DNA from: Synechococcus sp. UW140
GTDB taxonomy: Bacteria > Cyanobacteriota > Cyanobacteriia > PCC-6307 > Cyanobiaceae
Assembly: GCA_945872185.1 (NCBI GenBank)
Contig: CAMBZX010000008.1
Coordinates: 1 to 39,248, forward strand
Direction of reading: 5' to 3'
Length of the DNA: 39,248 nt
In this document: positions 1 to 9,204 of the stretch, one piece after another
Numbering within the stretch: the stretch's first letter is position 1
Layout: every line of letters starts with the position of its first letter
Notes under the pieces: model-generated
Database searches by the model: none
Seen by the model: only the letters and a program-made list of their open reading frames with translations
Told to the model about the DNA's origin: nothing
Translations under genes and position numbers: made by a program

Positions 1-1
1 G

Positions 2-1222
2 AGCGCAACAACCGAAACCACAGCCAAGCCGGCGAAGGCAACCAAAGCCACCAAGGCCACCAAAACCACCAAGGCTCGCAAGCCCGCCGCCGCCAAAGGT
101 GCGGCCAAAGCGGGTGCCGTTGTGGTGCTGAAGGCCGCCACCGATGGTGCGCCGGCTGCTGCCGGGGCCGAAGGGGAAGGTGATGACCTTGAGCTCGCCA
201 TCGGCGACGGGGCCGATAAGAAGGATGTCAAGTCCGCCAAAGCCCTGGCCAGCATCAAGGTGGGCCCGAAGGGGGTGTACACCGAGGATTCGATTCGGGT
301 CTACCTGCAGGAAATCGGCCGCATCCGCCTGCTCAGGCCCGATGAGGAGATTGAACTGGCCCGCAAGATCGCCGATCTGCTGGAGCTGGAGGAGAAAGCC
401 TCCGAGTTTGAAGCCGACAAAGGACATTTTCCCGATTCCAAGGAATGGGCGGCAATCTTTGAGATGCCGCTGATCAAGTTCCGGCGGCGCCTGATGCTGG
501 GCCGACGGGCCAAGGAAAAGATGGTGCAGTCAAACCTGCGCCTGGTGGTATCGATCGCCAAGAAATATATGAATCGCGGCCTGTCCTTCCAGGATCTGAT
601 TCAGGAGGGAAGTCTTGGCCTGATTCGGGCAGCAGAGAAGTTTGATCACGAAAAAGGCTACAAGTTCTCCACTTATGCAACCTGGTGGATTCGTCAGGCG
701 ATCACCCGGGCGATCGCCGATCAGAGCCGCACGATTCGCCTGCCGGTTCACCTTTACGAAACCATCTCCCGCATCAAGAAAACCACCAAGACCCTCTCGC
801 AGGAATTTGGCCGCAAGCCGACGGAAGAGGAGATTGCTGAGAGCATGGAGATGACGATCGAGAAGCTACGCTTTATCGCCAAATCGGCCCAGCTGCCAAT
901 CTCTCTGGAGACTCCGATCGGCAAGGAGGAAGACTCTCGCCTCGGTGATTTCATCGAAGCCGATATTGAGAATCCGGAGCAGGACGTGGCCAAGAATTTG
1001 CTGCGGGAGGATCTGGAAGGTGTGTTGGCCACCCTCAGCCCAAGGGAGCGGGACGTGTTGCGGCTGCGCTACGGCCTCGACGACGGCCGCATGAAAACGC
1101 TGGAGGAAATCGGCCAGATCTTTGATGTCACCCGCGAGCGGATTCGCCAGATTGAGGCCAAGGCTCTACGCAAGTTGCGCCATCCCAACCGCAACGGTGT
1201 TCTCAAGGAATACATCAAGTAA
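2..1222 (+). CDS. rpoD: Principal RNA polymerase sigma factor (group 1 sigma-70), 5' end outside window
   Basis: This is the housekeeping sigma factor that directs RNA polymerase to promoters. The frame is open to the window edge, so the true start lies upstream; the GTG at 122 is internal. The first 40 codons are a Lys/Ala/Thr repeat (units such as [14 protein letters not shown]), followed by an acidic linker. Region 1.2 is seen as [16 protein letters not shown]. Region 2 runs from [16 protein letters not shown] through [20 protein letters not shown]. Region 4 contains the helix-turn-helix [20 protein letters not shown] and ends [11 protein letters not shown]. All regions are intact and the stop is TAA at 1220. 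A group 2 sigma is possible, but the strong region 1.2, the full region 4 and the basic N-terminal extension favour the principal factor. Confidence 0.95.
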   Translation, partial: SATTETTAKPAKATKATKATKTTKARKPAAAKGAAKAGAVVVLKAATDGAPAAAGAEGEGDDLELAIGDGADKKDVKSAKALASIKVGPKGVYTEDSIRVYLQEIGRIRLLRPDEEIELARKIADLLELEEKASEFEADKGHFPDSKEWAAIFEMPLIKFRRRLMLGRRAKEKMVQSNLRLVVSIAKKYMNRGLSFQDLIQEGSLGLIRAAEKFDHEKGYKFSTYATWWIRQAITRAIADQSRTIRLPVHLYETISRIKKTTKTLSQEFGRKPTEEEIAESMEMTIEKLRFIAKSAQLPISLETPIGKEEDSRLGDFIEADIENPEQDVAKNLLREDLEGVLATLSPRERDVLRLRYGLDDGRMKTLEEIGQIFDVTRERIRQIEAKALRKLRHPNRNGVLKEYIK

Positions 1223-1539
1223 GGTCTGTACCGACTGCTCCCGACAAGCGACGCTTCAATCCAATCTGGGAGCTCTCACCTTCTACGGTTGTTGGCTGAA
1301 TCGATCATCGGCATCAAAGGCCAGGTCGACCGTTGAGGGCAACAATCGCCCCAGCGCCCACTTGCTTCAGGCGCCTGTCGGGATCAACTGCCGAGCCGTC
1401 TGTCCTGGCCATCCGCAGCGATGGTGTGGTGGCAGGAGCTGGGGGCATCCCATCGCAGGATCTTCAGACCTGAGCTGGCTCTGGCGGCGACGTTCGGCCG
1501 GCTCCTAAGTTGACCCTCCCTGCTGCGGGCAGCGTCCCC
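1223..1539. other. Intergenic region between rpoD and the first GT83 gene, no gene seen
   Basis: These 317 bases hold no frame that looks like a protein on either strand. I found no hairpin with a T-run that would end rpoD and no convincing promoter. A TTG at 1510 would add ten residues to the next gene, but the ATG at 1540 is preferred. Confidence 0.5.
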
Positions 1540-3306
1540 ATGGCCACGGACCGCATGGCGGCGTACTGGCAGCGCCATCCACACCGACTGCCCTGGCTGG
1601 TGGGCCTGGCCTTGGCCCTGCTCTGCTGGCTGGCTTTTTTTCATGGGCTCGGCGCCCTCGGGCTCATGGACAAGACCGAAGCCCTGTTCGTGGAGGTGGG
1701 CCATCAGATGGTGTTGCGCCAGGACTGGGTGACCCCCTGGTGGAACGGCGAACGCTTTTTCGACTATCCCGTCTGGGGCTACTGGATGGTGGCTCTGTCG
1801 TTCCAAGTGTTCGGTGTCTCCGAATGGGCCGCCCGCCTGCCCGTGGCCCTGGCGGCCTCGGCTGTGGTGATCGCCTCCTTCGCTCTGGTGGTGAGCTGGG
1901 CGCCCCCCCAGGAGCAGCGGGCTGACCGCTGGGGCCGGGGCCTGCTCGCCGCCTCGGTTTTGGCCACGACCCCGGGCTGGGTCGGCTGGGGCCGCACCTC
2001 CACCACCGACATGTTTCTGGCCAGTGCCATCACCCTGGCCCTATATGGCTTTCTGTTGGCCCATCGCCATCAGCACCAGCCCATGCTGGCTCCGATGGGA
2101 AGGGTGCTGTTCGCCCTGTTCTGTGGCGTGGCCGTGCTGGCCAAGGGCCCGGTGGGGCTGCTGCTGCCTGGGCTGGTGATTGCGGTGTTCCTCACCCTGA
2201 CGGCGCAGTGGCGCCGCTGGCTGCAGCCACTGCCGTTGCTGGCGATGCTGGGCCTGTTCCTCGGCGTGGCCATGCCCTGGTACGCCGCAGCGGCCCAGGT
2301 CAACGGCGTGGCCTTCCTGGGCGGCTTCCTTGGATTCAGCAATCTGCAGCGGTTCACCACAGTTCTCTATCAGCATCCCGGCCCACCCTGGTACTACCTG
2401 CCCTGCCTGCTGCTGCTGCTGCTGCCCTGGTCCCTGTTTCTGCCGGCGGCCCTCGCCTCACTGCGCTTCTGGCGTCTGAGCTCCTGGCGCCGTGCCGCGG
2501 CCGATCCCGCCTTGGAGTTGCCCCTGTTTCTGCTGTTGTGGCTGGTGCTGATCGTGGCTTTTTTCTCCGCCGCCGCCACCAAGCTGCCGGGCTACATCCT
2601 GCCGGTGGTGCCAGCCGGCAGCCTGCTGGTGGCCCTGGCCTGGAAGCCGTTCCCCACCGCCAGCCCCGCTCCGTCCGGCTGGCTGCGGCTGAGCGGCTGG
2701 ATCAATGGGGGCCTGTTGGCACTGTTGGCCGTGGCGGCAGCGATCGCCCCCCGCTGGGCCGCCACCGATCCGGCCCATCCGGAGCTGGCCAGGGCCTTGA
2801 ATCACTCAGGCTTGCCCCTGCTGCTGGCGGCCATCCTCGCTGCCTCTGCGCTGGCCCTGGTGTGGCTGCTGCGCCAACAGGGAGGGGAGGGGCGCCTATG
2901 GCTGCCGAATCTGCTGGGCTTCCTGGCGATTCTGGCCCTGGTGGTGCCGCCCCTGGCGCCGCTGCTGGATCGGGAGCGCCAGCTGCCCCTCCGCGAGCTG
3001 GCCCGTCAGTCCCGGCTCCAGGCCCTGGCCGATGAACCGCTGTGGGTGGTGGGAGCCAAGCGCTACAGCACCCTTTTCTATGGCGGCGAATCGGCGGTCT
3101 TTCTCTCCGGCCGGGGCAGCCTGCGCGATCGCCTCAAGGACGATCCCACCAGCCTCGGCCTGAAGCCCGGCACCCCCTCCGTGCGGCTGCTCGGCGACAG
3201 GAGCGATCTGGAGGATCTCGGACTGGCCGCAGGGGCGGTGCAACTTCTCGAGCGGCGCGGTCAGCAGCAACTGTGGCGCGTCGCTCGCGAGGATCTGCAA
3301 CCGTGA
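1540..3306 (+). CDS. GT83/ArnT-like membrane glycosyltransferase (PMT superfamily)
   Basis: Predicted polytopic inner-membrane glycosyltransferase of about 588 residues. The family transfers a sugar from a polyprenyl-phosphate donor to a lipid or protein acceptor on the outer face of the membrane. Many hydrophobic segments follow a short basic N-terminus (HPHRLPWLVGLALALLCWL). The first extracytoplasmic loop has GLMDKTEALFVEVGHQMV and a later FDYPVWGYWMV, which align with the donor-site loop of ArnT. The family's Asp-Glu pair is Asp-Lys here, and the Lys of the KPP motif is Tyr (see findings). ATG 1540 was chosen over the in-frame TTG at 1510 because it sits just before the basic, hydrophobic start. 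The stop TGA overlaps the next ATG (TGATG), so translation is probably coupled to the PAP2 gene. The family is clear; the substrate is unknown. Confidence 0.85.
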   Translation: MATDRMAAYWQRHPHRLPWLVGLALALLCWLAFFHGLGALGLMDKTEALFVEVGHQMVLRQDWVTPWWNGERFFDYPVWGYWMVALSFQVFGVSEWAARLPVALAASAVVIASFALVVSWAPPQEQRADRWGRGLLAASVLATTPGWVGWGRTSTTDMFLASAITLALYGFLLAHRHQHQPMLAPMGRVLFALFCGVAVLAKGPVGLLLPGLVIAVFLTLTAQWRRWLQPLPLLAMLGLFLGVAMPWYAAAAQVNGVAFLGGFLGFSNLQRFTTVLYQHPGPPWYYLPCLLLLLLPWSLFLPAALASLRFWRLSSWRRAAADPALELPLFLLLWLVLIVAFFSAAATKLPGYILPVVPAGSLLVALAWKPFPTASPAPSGWLRLSGWINGGLLALLAVAAAIAPRWAATDPAHPELARALNHSGLPLLLAAILAASALALVWLLRQQGGEGRLWLPNLLGFLAILALVVPPLAPLLDRERQLPLRELARQSRLQALADEPLWVVGAKRYSTLFYGGESAVFLSGRGSLRDRLKDDPTSLGLKPGTPSVRLLGDRSDLEDLGLAAGAVQLLERRGQQQLWRVAREDLQP

Positions 3307-3938
3307 TGCGCTTCAGCTTCCATCGCCGCGACTGGATCGTGCTCGGCGCCTGCGCTGGCCTGTTGGCTGTTCTGGCCGTCCTGATCGACCCGCGCCGTCC
3401 GCCCACTTTGGATGAGGCCGTGCTGCATTGGCTGGGGGAGCAGCTGCGCGGGCCGGTCGGCGATGTGCTGTTGATGGTCTATCGGCTCAGCGGGAAACAC
3501 TTCACCTCTTTCCTGGTGCTGGCAGCCCTGATCTTCGTACTGCTGAGGCATTGGTGGCGAGATCTACGCCTGCTGGTGATGGCCACCGGCGGCATTCTCG
3601 TGATCGTCGATCTGCTGCTCAAACCGCTGTTTGACCGCGCCCGACCGCCGGAAAAGTTGCTGCAGGTGGATGGCCGCAGCTTTCCGAGTGGCCATGCCGC
3701 CGGTGCCGTGGCCTTCTACGGCGCCATGGTCGTGATTCTGGCGGCCCACCATCCGCACTTGCGACGCCCCTTGGCCCTCGGCGCCGGGCTCTGGGTGCTG
3801 CTGGTTTGGCTGAGCACCCTCTATGCCCGGGCCCATTGGCCCACCGATCTACTGGCCGGTGGCGGGGTGGGGCTGGCCTGGTTGGTGGTCTGCATTGCAA
3901 CCTGGCGTCAGCCCCCTTCCCTGCCCCCCTCCCCATGA
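3306..3938 (+). CDS. PAP2-family membrane phosphatase
   Basis: A 210-residue integral membrane phosphatase of the type that dephosphorylates phosphatidic acid or undecaprenyl diphosphate. The first motif is KPLFDRARP (residues 106-114) and the second is FPSGH (126-130). The third is reduced to LYARAHWPTD, with the nucleophile His177 and Asp181 present. The Arg normally six residues before that His is a Thr; an Arg sits at 175 instead. Several transmembrane segments surround the motifs. The start overlaps the stop of the GT83 gene (TGATG) and the end overlaps the DUF1824 start (ATGA). The context suggests recycling of a polyprenyl phosphate carrier used by the neighbouring transferase; that is inference. 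Confidence 0.85.
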   Translation: MRFSFHRRDWIVLGACAGLLAVLAVLIDPRRPPTLDEAVLHWLGEQLRGPVGDVLLMVYRLSGKHFTSFLVLAALIFVLLRHWWRDLRLLVMATGGILVIVDLLLKPLFDRARPPEKLLQVDGRSFPSGHAAGAVAFYGAMVVILAAHHPHLRRPLALGAGLWVLLVWLSTLYARAHWPTDLLAGGGVGLAWLVVCIATWRQPPSLPPSP

Positions 3939-4345
3939 CCGCCAGCTTCCCCACCCTCTCCAGCCTGAGGGGCCTGCGCACGGCACCGGCCCTCGAGGCC
4001 GCCGAGCGCGCCCTGCTGCGCCAGGAGCTGCAAACGGCCCTGGACCGCTGCGAATGGTTCACCATCGGCGTGATGGCCCCTAACACCGCGATGGCCCTCA
4101 ACGTGCTGCGGCAGTGCGAAGCGGCCCTCGGCTGGCCGCCTCTGGATCCCCAGGACCCGGCCCCGGCCGAGCTGCCGGCCAACGCGGCCGTTTTCCTCAA
4201 GGGCAACCAGCGCAACGGCCGCTTCCTGATCCGCGCCGAAGCCGGATTGGGTGAAGGGGTGCTGATCACCGGGCACCAGCCTGCCGATGCCGAGCAGGAG
4301 GACACATGGGGCCCGCTGCCCCTGGATCTGTTCGCCGCCTCCTAG
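3935..4345 (+). CDS. DUF1824 family protein (cyanobacterial)
   Basis: A 136-residue soluble protein that I recognise as the cyanobacterial DUF1824 family, whose function is unknown to me. Visible landmarks are LRQELQTALDRCEWFTIGVM near residues 28-48 and a Pro/Ala-rich stretch in the middle. Later segments are AAVFLKGNQRNGRFLIRAEAG and GEGVLITGHQP. There is no signal peptide or membrane segment. The ATG at 3935 overlaps the PAP2 stop in an ATGA arrangement, so it is probably the third gene of a coupled operon. No catalytic motif is evident. Family identity is fairly secure; the role is not. Confidence 0.75.
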   Translation: MTASFPTLSSLRGLRTAPALEAAERALLRQELQTALDRCEWFTIGVMAPNTAMALNVLRQCEAALGWPPLDPQDPAPAELPANAAVFLKGNQRNGRFLIRAEAGLGEGVLITGHQPADAEQEDTWGPLPLDLFAAS

Positions 4346-4515
4346 AGGAGGGCCGCCTAGTCGGTCCCCCTGCCGAACGGGTGTTCCGGGGAGGGGCCCC
4401 GCAGCATGGCCAGCCCTGAGAGTCGCTTGCGGCGGCGGCCTAGGCTTGCTTTTTAAAATCCAACGGCTTCTCTTGCTGGAGTCGTACGCAGTCCCTCCTG
4501 CCGAACCATCAGCCC

Positions 4516-5493
4516 ATGTCCAGCCCAGCTTCCGGTTCTGCGAGCGCGTCGTCCTTACGCATCGCCTCCCGCCGCAGCCAGCTGGCCCTGGTCCAGACCC
4601 ATTGGGTACGCGATGAGCTGGTCAAGGCCCATCCGGGCCTGGAGATCAGCATCGAAGCCATGGCCACCCAGGGGGACAAGATTCTCGATGTGGCCCTGGC
4701 CAAGATCGGCGACAAGGGCCTGTTCACCAAGGAACTCGAAGCCCAGATGCTGCTGGATCGGGCCGATATCGCCGTCCACAGCCTCAAGGATCTGCCCACC
4801 AACCTGCCCGAGGGGCTGATGCTGGGCTGCATCACCGAGCGGGAGGATCCCGCCGATGCCCTGGTCGTCCACCAGAATCATCAGGACAAAACCCTGGCCA
4901 GCCTGCCCGAAGGCAGTGTGGTCGGCACCAGTTCCCTGCGGCGCCTGGCCCAGTTACGTCACCACTATCCCCAGCTGACCTTCAAGGATGTTCGCGGCAA
5001 TGTGATCACGCGGCTTGAGAAACTCGATGCCGGCGAGTACGACTGTCTGATCCTGGCGGCTGCCGGCCTCGGCCGGCTGGGCCTGGGCGCTCGCATCCAT
5101 GAGTTGATCGATCCCTCGATCTCGCTCCATGCCGTCGGCCAAGGCGCCCTCGGCATCGAATGCCGCCTGGGGGATCAAGCTGTTCTCGAGCAGATCAAGG
5201 TGCTGGAGCATCAGCCCACCGCCCGGCGCTGCCTGGCCGAGCGCGCCTTCCTGCGCCAACTGGAGGGGGGCTGTCAGGTGCCGATCGGCGTCAACACCGC
5301 GTTTGAAGGCGACGAACTGGTGCTCACCGGCATGGTGGCCAGCCTCGATGGCCTGCGCTTGATCCGCGACCAGAGCCGCGGCCCCCAGGACGATCCCGAA
5401 GCGATTGGCCTGGCCCTGGCCCACTCCCTGCGGGCCCAGGGTGCCGGCGAGATCCTGGAGGGAATCTTTGCAAGCGTCCGGCCCGAAGCCTGA
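4516..5493 (+). CDS. hemC: Porphobilinogen deaminase (hydroxymethylbilane synthase)
   Basis: This enzyme polymerises four porphobilinogen molecules into hydroxymethylbilane for haem and chlorophyll synthesis in the cytosol. The protein is 325 residues, normal for the family. The N-terminal core has [18 protein letters not shown], followed by [11 protein letters not shown] and [12 protein letters not shown], which carries the catalytic Asp92. Next come GTSSLRR and [14 protein letters not shown]. The dipyrromethane cofactor Cys is Cys253 in [11 protein letters not shown] -10-like TAAAAT lies at 4454, but I found no good -35. The 3' end overlaps the probable start of the CLC gene by 26 nt. Confidence 0.96.
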   Translation: MSSPASGSASASSLRIASRRSQLALVQTHWVRDELVKAHPGLEISIEAMATQGDKILDVALAKIGDKGLFTKELEAQMLLDRADIAVHSLKDLPTNLPEGLMLGCITEREDPADALVVHQNHQDKTLASLPEGSVVGTSSLRRLAQLRHHYPQLTFKDVRGNVITRLEKLDAGEYDCLILAAAGLGRLGLGARIHELIDPSISLHAVGQGALGIECRLGDQAVLEQIKVLEHQPTARRCLAERAFLRQLEGGCQVPIGVNTAFEGDELVLTGMVASLDGLRLIRDQSRGPQDDPEAIGLALAHSLRAQGAGEILEGIFASVRPEA

Positions 5494-7480
5494 CACGGCC
5501 AGCACAGCCGAGCCGGCCAGCGCCGAGGTCCGCTCCCTGCCGTTCCAGTGGAACCTGCTGGCCTGGGCCGCCTTGGTGGGCACCCTCACCGGCCTGGCGG
5601 TGGTGGGCTTTCACGAACTGCTGGGCTTCATCAACAATTTTCTCTACGGCCCGTTCGTCGAATGGCTGCTTGCCGTGGGCAGGGCCTCGTCCTCGGGTCC
5701 GCCGGCTGAGTTGGCCACCATCGAACTGCCGCCCCTGGTGGACGAGGGAGGCACACCGCTCAAAGCACTGCTGCAGCTCGGCCTGGGCGGGATCGGCCTG
5801 CTGACGACGACACCACCGCCGCCGGCCCCGGTGGAACCGGCAACCATCGCCCTGCCCGCCAGCCTCGACTGGCTGGAACTCTGGCCGGTGGTGGTGGTGC
5901 CCACCCTGGGCGGCTTGGCGGTGGGTCTGCTGCGCTGGCTGGGAGGCACGATCGGGCCCGGCCTGGCCAGCCTGATGGCGATGGCCGATGGCGCCTTGAC
6001 CGCGGTGCCGCGGCTTCCCCTGTTGCGGCTGGTGGCAGCCTCTCTCAGTCTCGGCAGTGGCGCTTCGCTGGGCCCCGAGGGCCCGAGCGTGGAAAGCGGC
6101 GCCAATCTCGGCCTCTGGGTGGGCTTGAAGGCACGGCTTTCACCCCAGTCCCAGAAGGCCCTGGTGGCCGCTGGGGTGGCGGCCGGCCTGGCGGCAGGCT
6201 TCAAGGCACCGATCGCCGGGGTGTTCTTTGCCTTCGAAGGCAGCTTCAGTGCGATTCCCGGTCGTCCCAGTCTGCGGGCGGTGTTGATCGCGGCGGTGGC
6301 CTCGTCCCTGGTGACCCAGCTGTGCCTGGGGGATGAACCGATCCTGCGCTTGCCCGCCTATGAGGTGCGATCGCTGCTCGAGTTGCCGCTCTATCTGGGG
6401 CTGGGAGTGCTGGCCAGCCTGATGTCCTGGCTGCTCGTCAGCCTGATGGCGGCTGGGCGTGGGCCACGGATGCAGGCGCTGATCGAGCGCCTGCCCCCAG
6501 GCCTGGCGACGGCCCTCGGTGGTGCCACGGTCGGTGCCATGGCCCTGGCCTTCCCCCAGGTGCTGGGGGTGGGCTACGACACGATCGAAGCCTTACTCGG
6601 CAGCGATGGCGGCATCCCCCTGCTCACCTTGCTGGCCCTGATCGGGGTGAAGCTGCTGGCCACCGCCGTGAGCAATGCCAGTGGCTTTGTCGGCGGTGGC
6701 TTCGCTCCCTCTCTGTTTCTCGGGGCCGTGCTCGGGAGTTGCTACGGCCAGCTGCTGGGGGAAGGTTGGCTGCACCTGCCGGTGGCCGAACCCCCCGCCT
6801 ACGCCATGGTGGGCATGGCGGCGGTGCTGGCCGGCAGTGCCCGGGCACCATTGACAGCCCTGCTGCTGTTGTTCGAACTCACCCGCGACATCCGCATCGT
6901 GCTGCCGCTGATGGCGGCGGCTGGTCTCAGTGCAGCCCTGGTGGAGCGCTGGCAGGGCTACCGCGATCCGGGCCTGCTGGGTCCAGACCCGCTCGAAGAG
7001 GAACGGCGCCAGCGATTGGCCGACCTGCCTGTGGCGGAGGCCCTTGAGCCTTTCAGTCCCCTGGTGCTGATGGCCGACCTACCGGCGGCCGAAGCCCTGA
7101 GCCTGTTGATCGAAGCCCATGGCCACTGCCTGCTCATCCAGGAACATGGCACGGCGGTGGGCTTGGTGACCCTGGCCGATTTACAGCGTGCGCTTTCGGG
7201 GGCGGCGGTGTTTGGCGATCAGCCCTTGAGCCTGCTGGATTGCCGTCGCACCGACCTGATCTGGCTACCGCTGGCCTCGAGGCTTGACCAGCTTGAGGAT
7301 CAACTCACCCCGGATGGGCTGCGCCAGATTCCGATCTTTGAGATGCCGGCTAAAGCGGCGGGGTATCTCCCCCAGGGCTTGCCATCCGGTGGTCTGCCGA
7401 TCAACGCCCTACGGGGCCTGGCCAGTCGTGATGGCATGGCCAGGGCCCTCGCCGCACGGTTGCGGGTTCAGCCCTCGTAA
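5468..7480 (+). CDS. CLC-type chloride channel/antiporter with C-terminal CBS-like region
   Basis: An anion channel or anion/proton antiporter of the CLC family in the membrane, about 670 residues. The gating-glutamate motif is [12 protein letters not shown] with Glu204 (equivalent to GREGP), and the GxFxP motif is GFAP at 411-414. The usual GSGIP of the first anion-binding helix reads GPGLA (163-167). A Pro-rich loop ([12 protein letters not shown]) separates the first and second helices. The C-terminal part ([20 protein letters not shown], then [14 protein letters not shown]) resembles a CBS domain, a common regulatory module of CLCs. No ATG fits the start; the TTG at 5468, inside the end of hemC, gives the shortest cytoplasmic N-terminus, and a TTG at 5405 is the alternative. 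The transported ion is uncertain. Confidence 0.88.
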   Translation: MQASGPKPDTASTAEPASAEVRSLPFQWNLLAWAALVGTLTGLAVVGFHELLGFINNFLYGPFVEWLLAVGRASSSGPPAELATIELPPLVDEGGTPLKALLQLGLGGIGLLTTTPPPPAPVEPATIALPASLDWLELWPVVVVPTLGGLAVGLLRWLGGTIGPGLASLMAMADGALTAVPRLPLLRLVAASLSLGSGASLGPEGPSVESGANLGLWVGLKARLSPQSQKALVAAGVAAGLAAGFKAPIAGVFFAFEGSFSAIPGRPSLRAVLIAAVASSLVTQLCLGDEPILRLPAYEVRSLLELPLYLGLGVLASLMSWLLVSLMAAGRGPRMQALIERLPPGLATALGGATVGAMALAFPQVLGVGYDTIEALLGSDGGIPLLTLLALIGVKLLATAVSNASGFVGGGFAPSLFLGAVLGSCYGQLLGEGWLHLPVAEPPAYAMVGMAAVLAGSARAPLTALLLLFELTRDIRIVLPLMAAAGLSAALVERWQGYRDPGLLGPDPLEEERRQRLADLPVAEALEPFSPLVLMADLPAAEALSLLIEAHGHCLLIQEHGTAVGLVTLADLQRALSGAAVFGDQPLSLLDCRRTDLIWLPLASRLDQLEDQLTPDGLRQIPIFEMPAKAAGYLPQGLPSGGLPINALRGLASRDGMARALAARLRVQPS

Positions 7481-7632
7481 CGAGAGCTGAGCAGCGATTC
7501 GGCCACCGGATCCGCCTGAGACAGCAGATTGAGAATGCGCTGCAGATCGAGATCGGACAATTCGCCATCACGGCCCCACTTGAGCGCCGTGCTGTTGAGC
7601 TGATCGATGGTGTGGGTGGAGGAGTGGAGCAT
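7468..7632 (-). CDS. Small hypothetical protein, 54 residues
   Basis: A short reverse-strand frame from ATG at 7632 to TGA at 7468. It begins MLHSSTHTIDQLNSTALKWG, continues with an acidic amphipathic helix (ELSDLDLQRILNLLSQAD) and ends SSRYEG. Composition and codon use look like a real soluble protein. I see no signal peptide, membrane segment or known motif. Its end overlaps the end of the CLC gene by 13 nt in a convergent arrangement. I recognise no function. It could be a chance frame in GC-rich DNA, but the balanced amino-acid composition argues against that. Confidence 0.6.
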   Translation of the reverse strand: MLHSSTHTIDQLNSTALKWGRDGELSDLDLQRILNLLSQADPVAESLLSSRYEG

Positions 7633-7723
7633 GGGGTTGACGGCGTTAACGGCTTGCCGCCTGGAGCAGATGGAACGACCTTAGGTGTTTGTACCCAGAC
7701 AACACCAGGGGTTGGGGGGTGAT

Positions 7724-7743
7724 CTCCCGAATGTCTTCGGGAG
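7724..7743. other. Perfect 8-bp hairpin downstream of the L,D-transpeptidase gene
   Basis: CTCCCGAA and TTCGGGAG form an 8-bp stem with a 4-nt loop. It lies about 65 nt past the stop of the reverse-strand transpeptidase gene and upstream of the 54-residue gene. No T-run follows on either strand, so it may be a weak terminator or a transcript-end stabiliser rather than a classical intrinsic terminator. Confidence 0.4.
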
Positions 7744-7808
7744 TTACCGGCAGCGCCGATCGACTGGGCCAGCGGGGGGGCTCAAGCCGTCCCCCCAGCC
7801 GCCAGGAT

Positions 7809-8480
7809 TCAGTTTTTAACCACCACCAGCGTTCCCACTTCCACCTGATCAAACAGGGCTTGGACGTGGGGATTGAGCATGCGCACACAGCCGTGGGAAA
7901 CCGCAGCCCTGGTGTTCACCGCCCAGGCCCAGGCCGGTGGGGTGCCGTGGATGCCGTACTGGTCCTTGGCGGTGGTGTGAAAGCCAATCCAGCGATCGCC
8001 GAGCGGTCCATTCGGGCCGATGGTGGGATTGTTCTTGCCGCTCTTGGTGCTCTGGTATTGAGGATTGATCACCTTGTTGCGGATCTTGAAGCTGCCGGTG
8101 GGGGTGGGGGTAGCGGGGTCGCCGATCGCCACCGGCCAGCTGCCCAGCTTTTTGTCGCCGTCGTAGAGGCTGATGGTGCGGCGGCCCAGCTCCAGCAGGA
8201 TCCGGCGGCTGCTGGTGATCGCTGCGGTGGCAGGCGCCGGCAAGCTCGGGATGCCGGCGCCTGCGGGGGAGGTGGTGCTTGGGTTGGTCGTCGGCGGCCC
8301 TGGGATGCCCGTGGCCGTTGCAGCGCCCGTAGCGACTGGAGCGGGCAGGGGCGGCAGCGTGTCAAGGGCTGAGGCTGCTGCCCCTGCCAGCCCCAGCATC
8401 GCGCCCCAGCTCAGGATCAGGACAGCGGAGCGCGTCGCAAGGCGCAGCTGGCTGGACGCAACAGGGATGGGGGCGAACAT
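7809..8480 (-). CDS. Exported L,D-transpeptidase (YkuD domain)
   Basis: A cell-wall enzyme that makes 3-3 cross-links in peptidoglycan or attaches proteins to it, acting in the periplasm. The protein has 223 residues. A basic N-terminus and hydrophobic stretch (SAVLILSWGAMLGLAGAAASA) form a signal peptide, followed by a Pro/Ala/Thr-rich linker to about residue 88. The YkuD domain begins ILLELGRRTISLYDGDKKLG. The active site has His178 in IHGT and SHGCVRM with catalytic Cys198. ATG 8480 was chosen because it directly precedes the signal peptide; an upstream in-frame start would run into ppa. It is probably transcribed alone or with ppa, which lies upstream on the same strand. Confidence 0.93.
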   Translation of the reverse strand: MFAPIPVASSQLRLATRSAVLILSWGAMLGLAGAAASALDTLPPLPAPVATGAATATGIPGPPTTNPSTTSPAGAGIPSLPAPATAAITSSRRILLELGRRTISLYDGDKKLGSWPVAIGDPATPTPTGSFKIRNKVINPQYQSTKSGKNNPTIGPNGPLGDRWIGFHTTAKDQYGIHGTPPAWAWAVNTRAAVSHGCVRMLNPHVQALFDQVEVGTLVVVKN

Positions 8481-8532
8481 GGCGGAGCGGTAGGCAGGGG
8501 ACCGTGGCAGGGATGTTTTAAGAGATGGGAGC

Positions 8533-9120
8533 TCAGTTGACCAGCTTGGCCTCCATGGTGTCGAGGTAGCGCTGTTCGCAGTCTTTGACGATGCGCACGG
8601 CTTCACTGCTGTCAAAGAAGCCATTCACCTTGCAGGTGCCGGGCTTCTTGAGATCCTTGTAATGCTCCCAGTAATACTGGGTTTCCTTAAGCCAATGAGC
8701 CCCCAGTTGTTCATAGCTGCTGATGTGATCCATGCGCTTATCGTCAGCGAGCACGGCAATCACTTTGTCGTCCACTTCGCCACCATCATCGAACTTCATG
8801 ATGCCGATGATGCGGGCCTCCACTAGGGACCCAGGCACCAGAGGCTCCGTCACGCCCACGATTTCGATGTCGAGCGGATCGCCATCTTCATCCCAGGTGC
8901 GGGGAATACAGCCGTAGGCAAAGGGGTAGGCGAGGGAGGAGTAGCCGACCCGGTCGAGCTTGAGCTGGCCCGATTCGGTGATCAGCTCGTATTTGTTGAT
9001 GGTGTTGGAGTTGAGCTCCACGATGGCATTCAGCCGCAGCTCAGCCTCATCGGCAAAAGCGGGCAGCACGTGCAACAGGTTGAGCATCGTGCGGCTCGGT
9101 GCGTGGTCGATGTTCGCCAT
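8533..9120 (-). CDS. ppa: Soluble inorganic pyrophosphatase, class I
   Basis: Cytosolic enzyme that hydrolyses pyrophosphate and so drives biosynthetic reactions forward. The 195-residue length is close to that of other bacterial class I enzymes. The metal-binding signature is DEDGDPLDI (residues 77-85). Other family marks are KYELITESGQLKLDR, SSLAYPFAYGCIPRTW and FDDGGEVDDKVIAV, and the C-terminal KETQYYWEHYKDLK. A -10-like TAAGAT lies about 22 nt upstream of the ATG, with no clear -35. Confidence 0.97.
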   Translation of the reverse strand: MANIDHAPSRTMLNLLHVLPAFADEAELRLNAIVELNSNTINKYELITESGQLKLDRVGYSSLAYPFAYGCIPRTWDEDGDPLDIEIVGVTEPLVPGSLVEARIIGIMKFDDGGEVDDKVIAVLADDKRMDHISSYEQLGAHWLKETQYYWEHYKDLKKPGTCKVNGFFDSSEAVRIVKDCEQRYLDTMEAKLVN

Positions 9121-9204
9121 GGGCTCAGGAATCGCTTGGCCATCTTAAGGAGTGCCTCCGAAACCCAGCCCGCCGCCCCGTGACTGCGGCCCCCTTGGCT
9201 CTGG

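Noticed and set aside
4427-4459. Promoter for hemC (TTGCGG with TAAAAT)
   Set aside because: The spacing of about 21 nt is too long and the -35 is poor.
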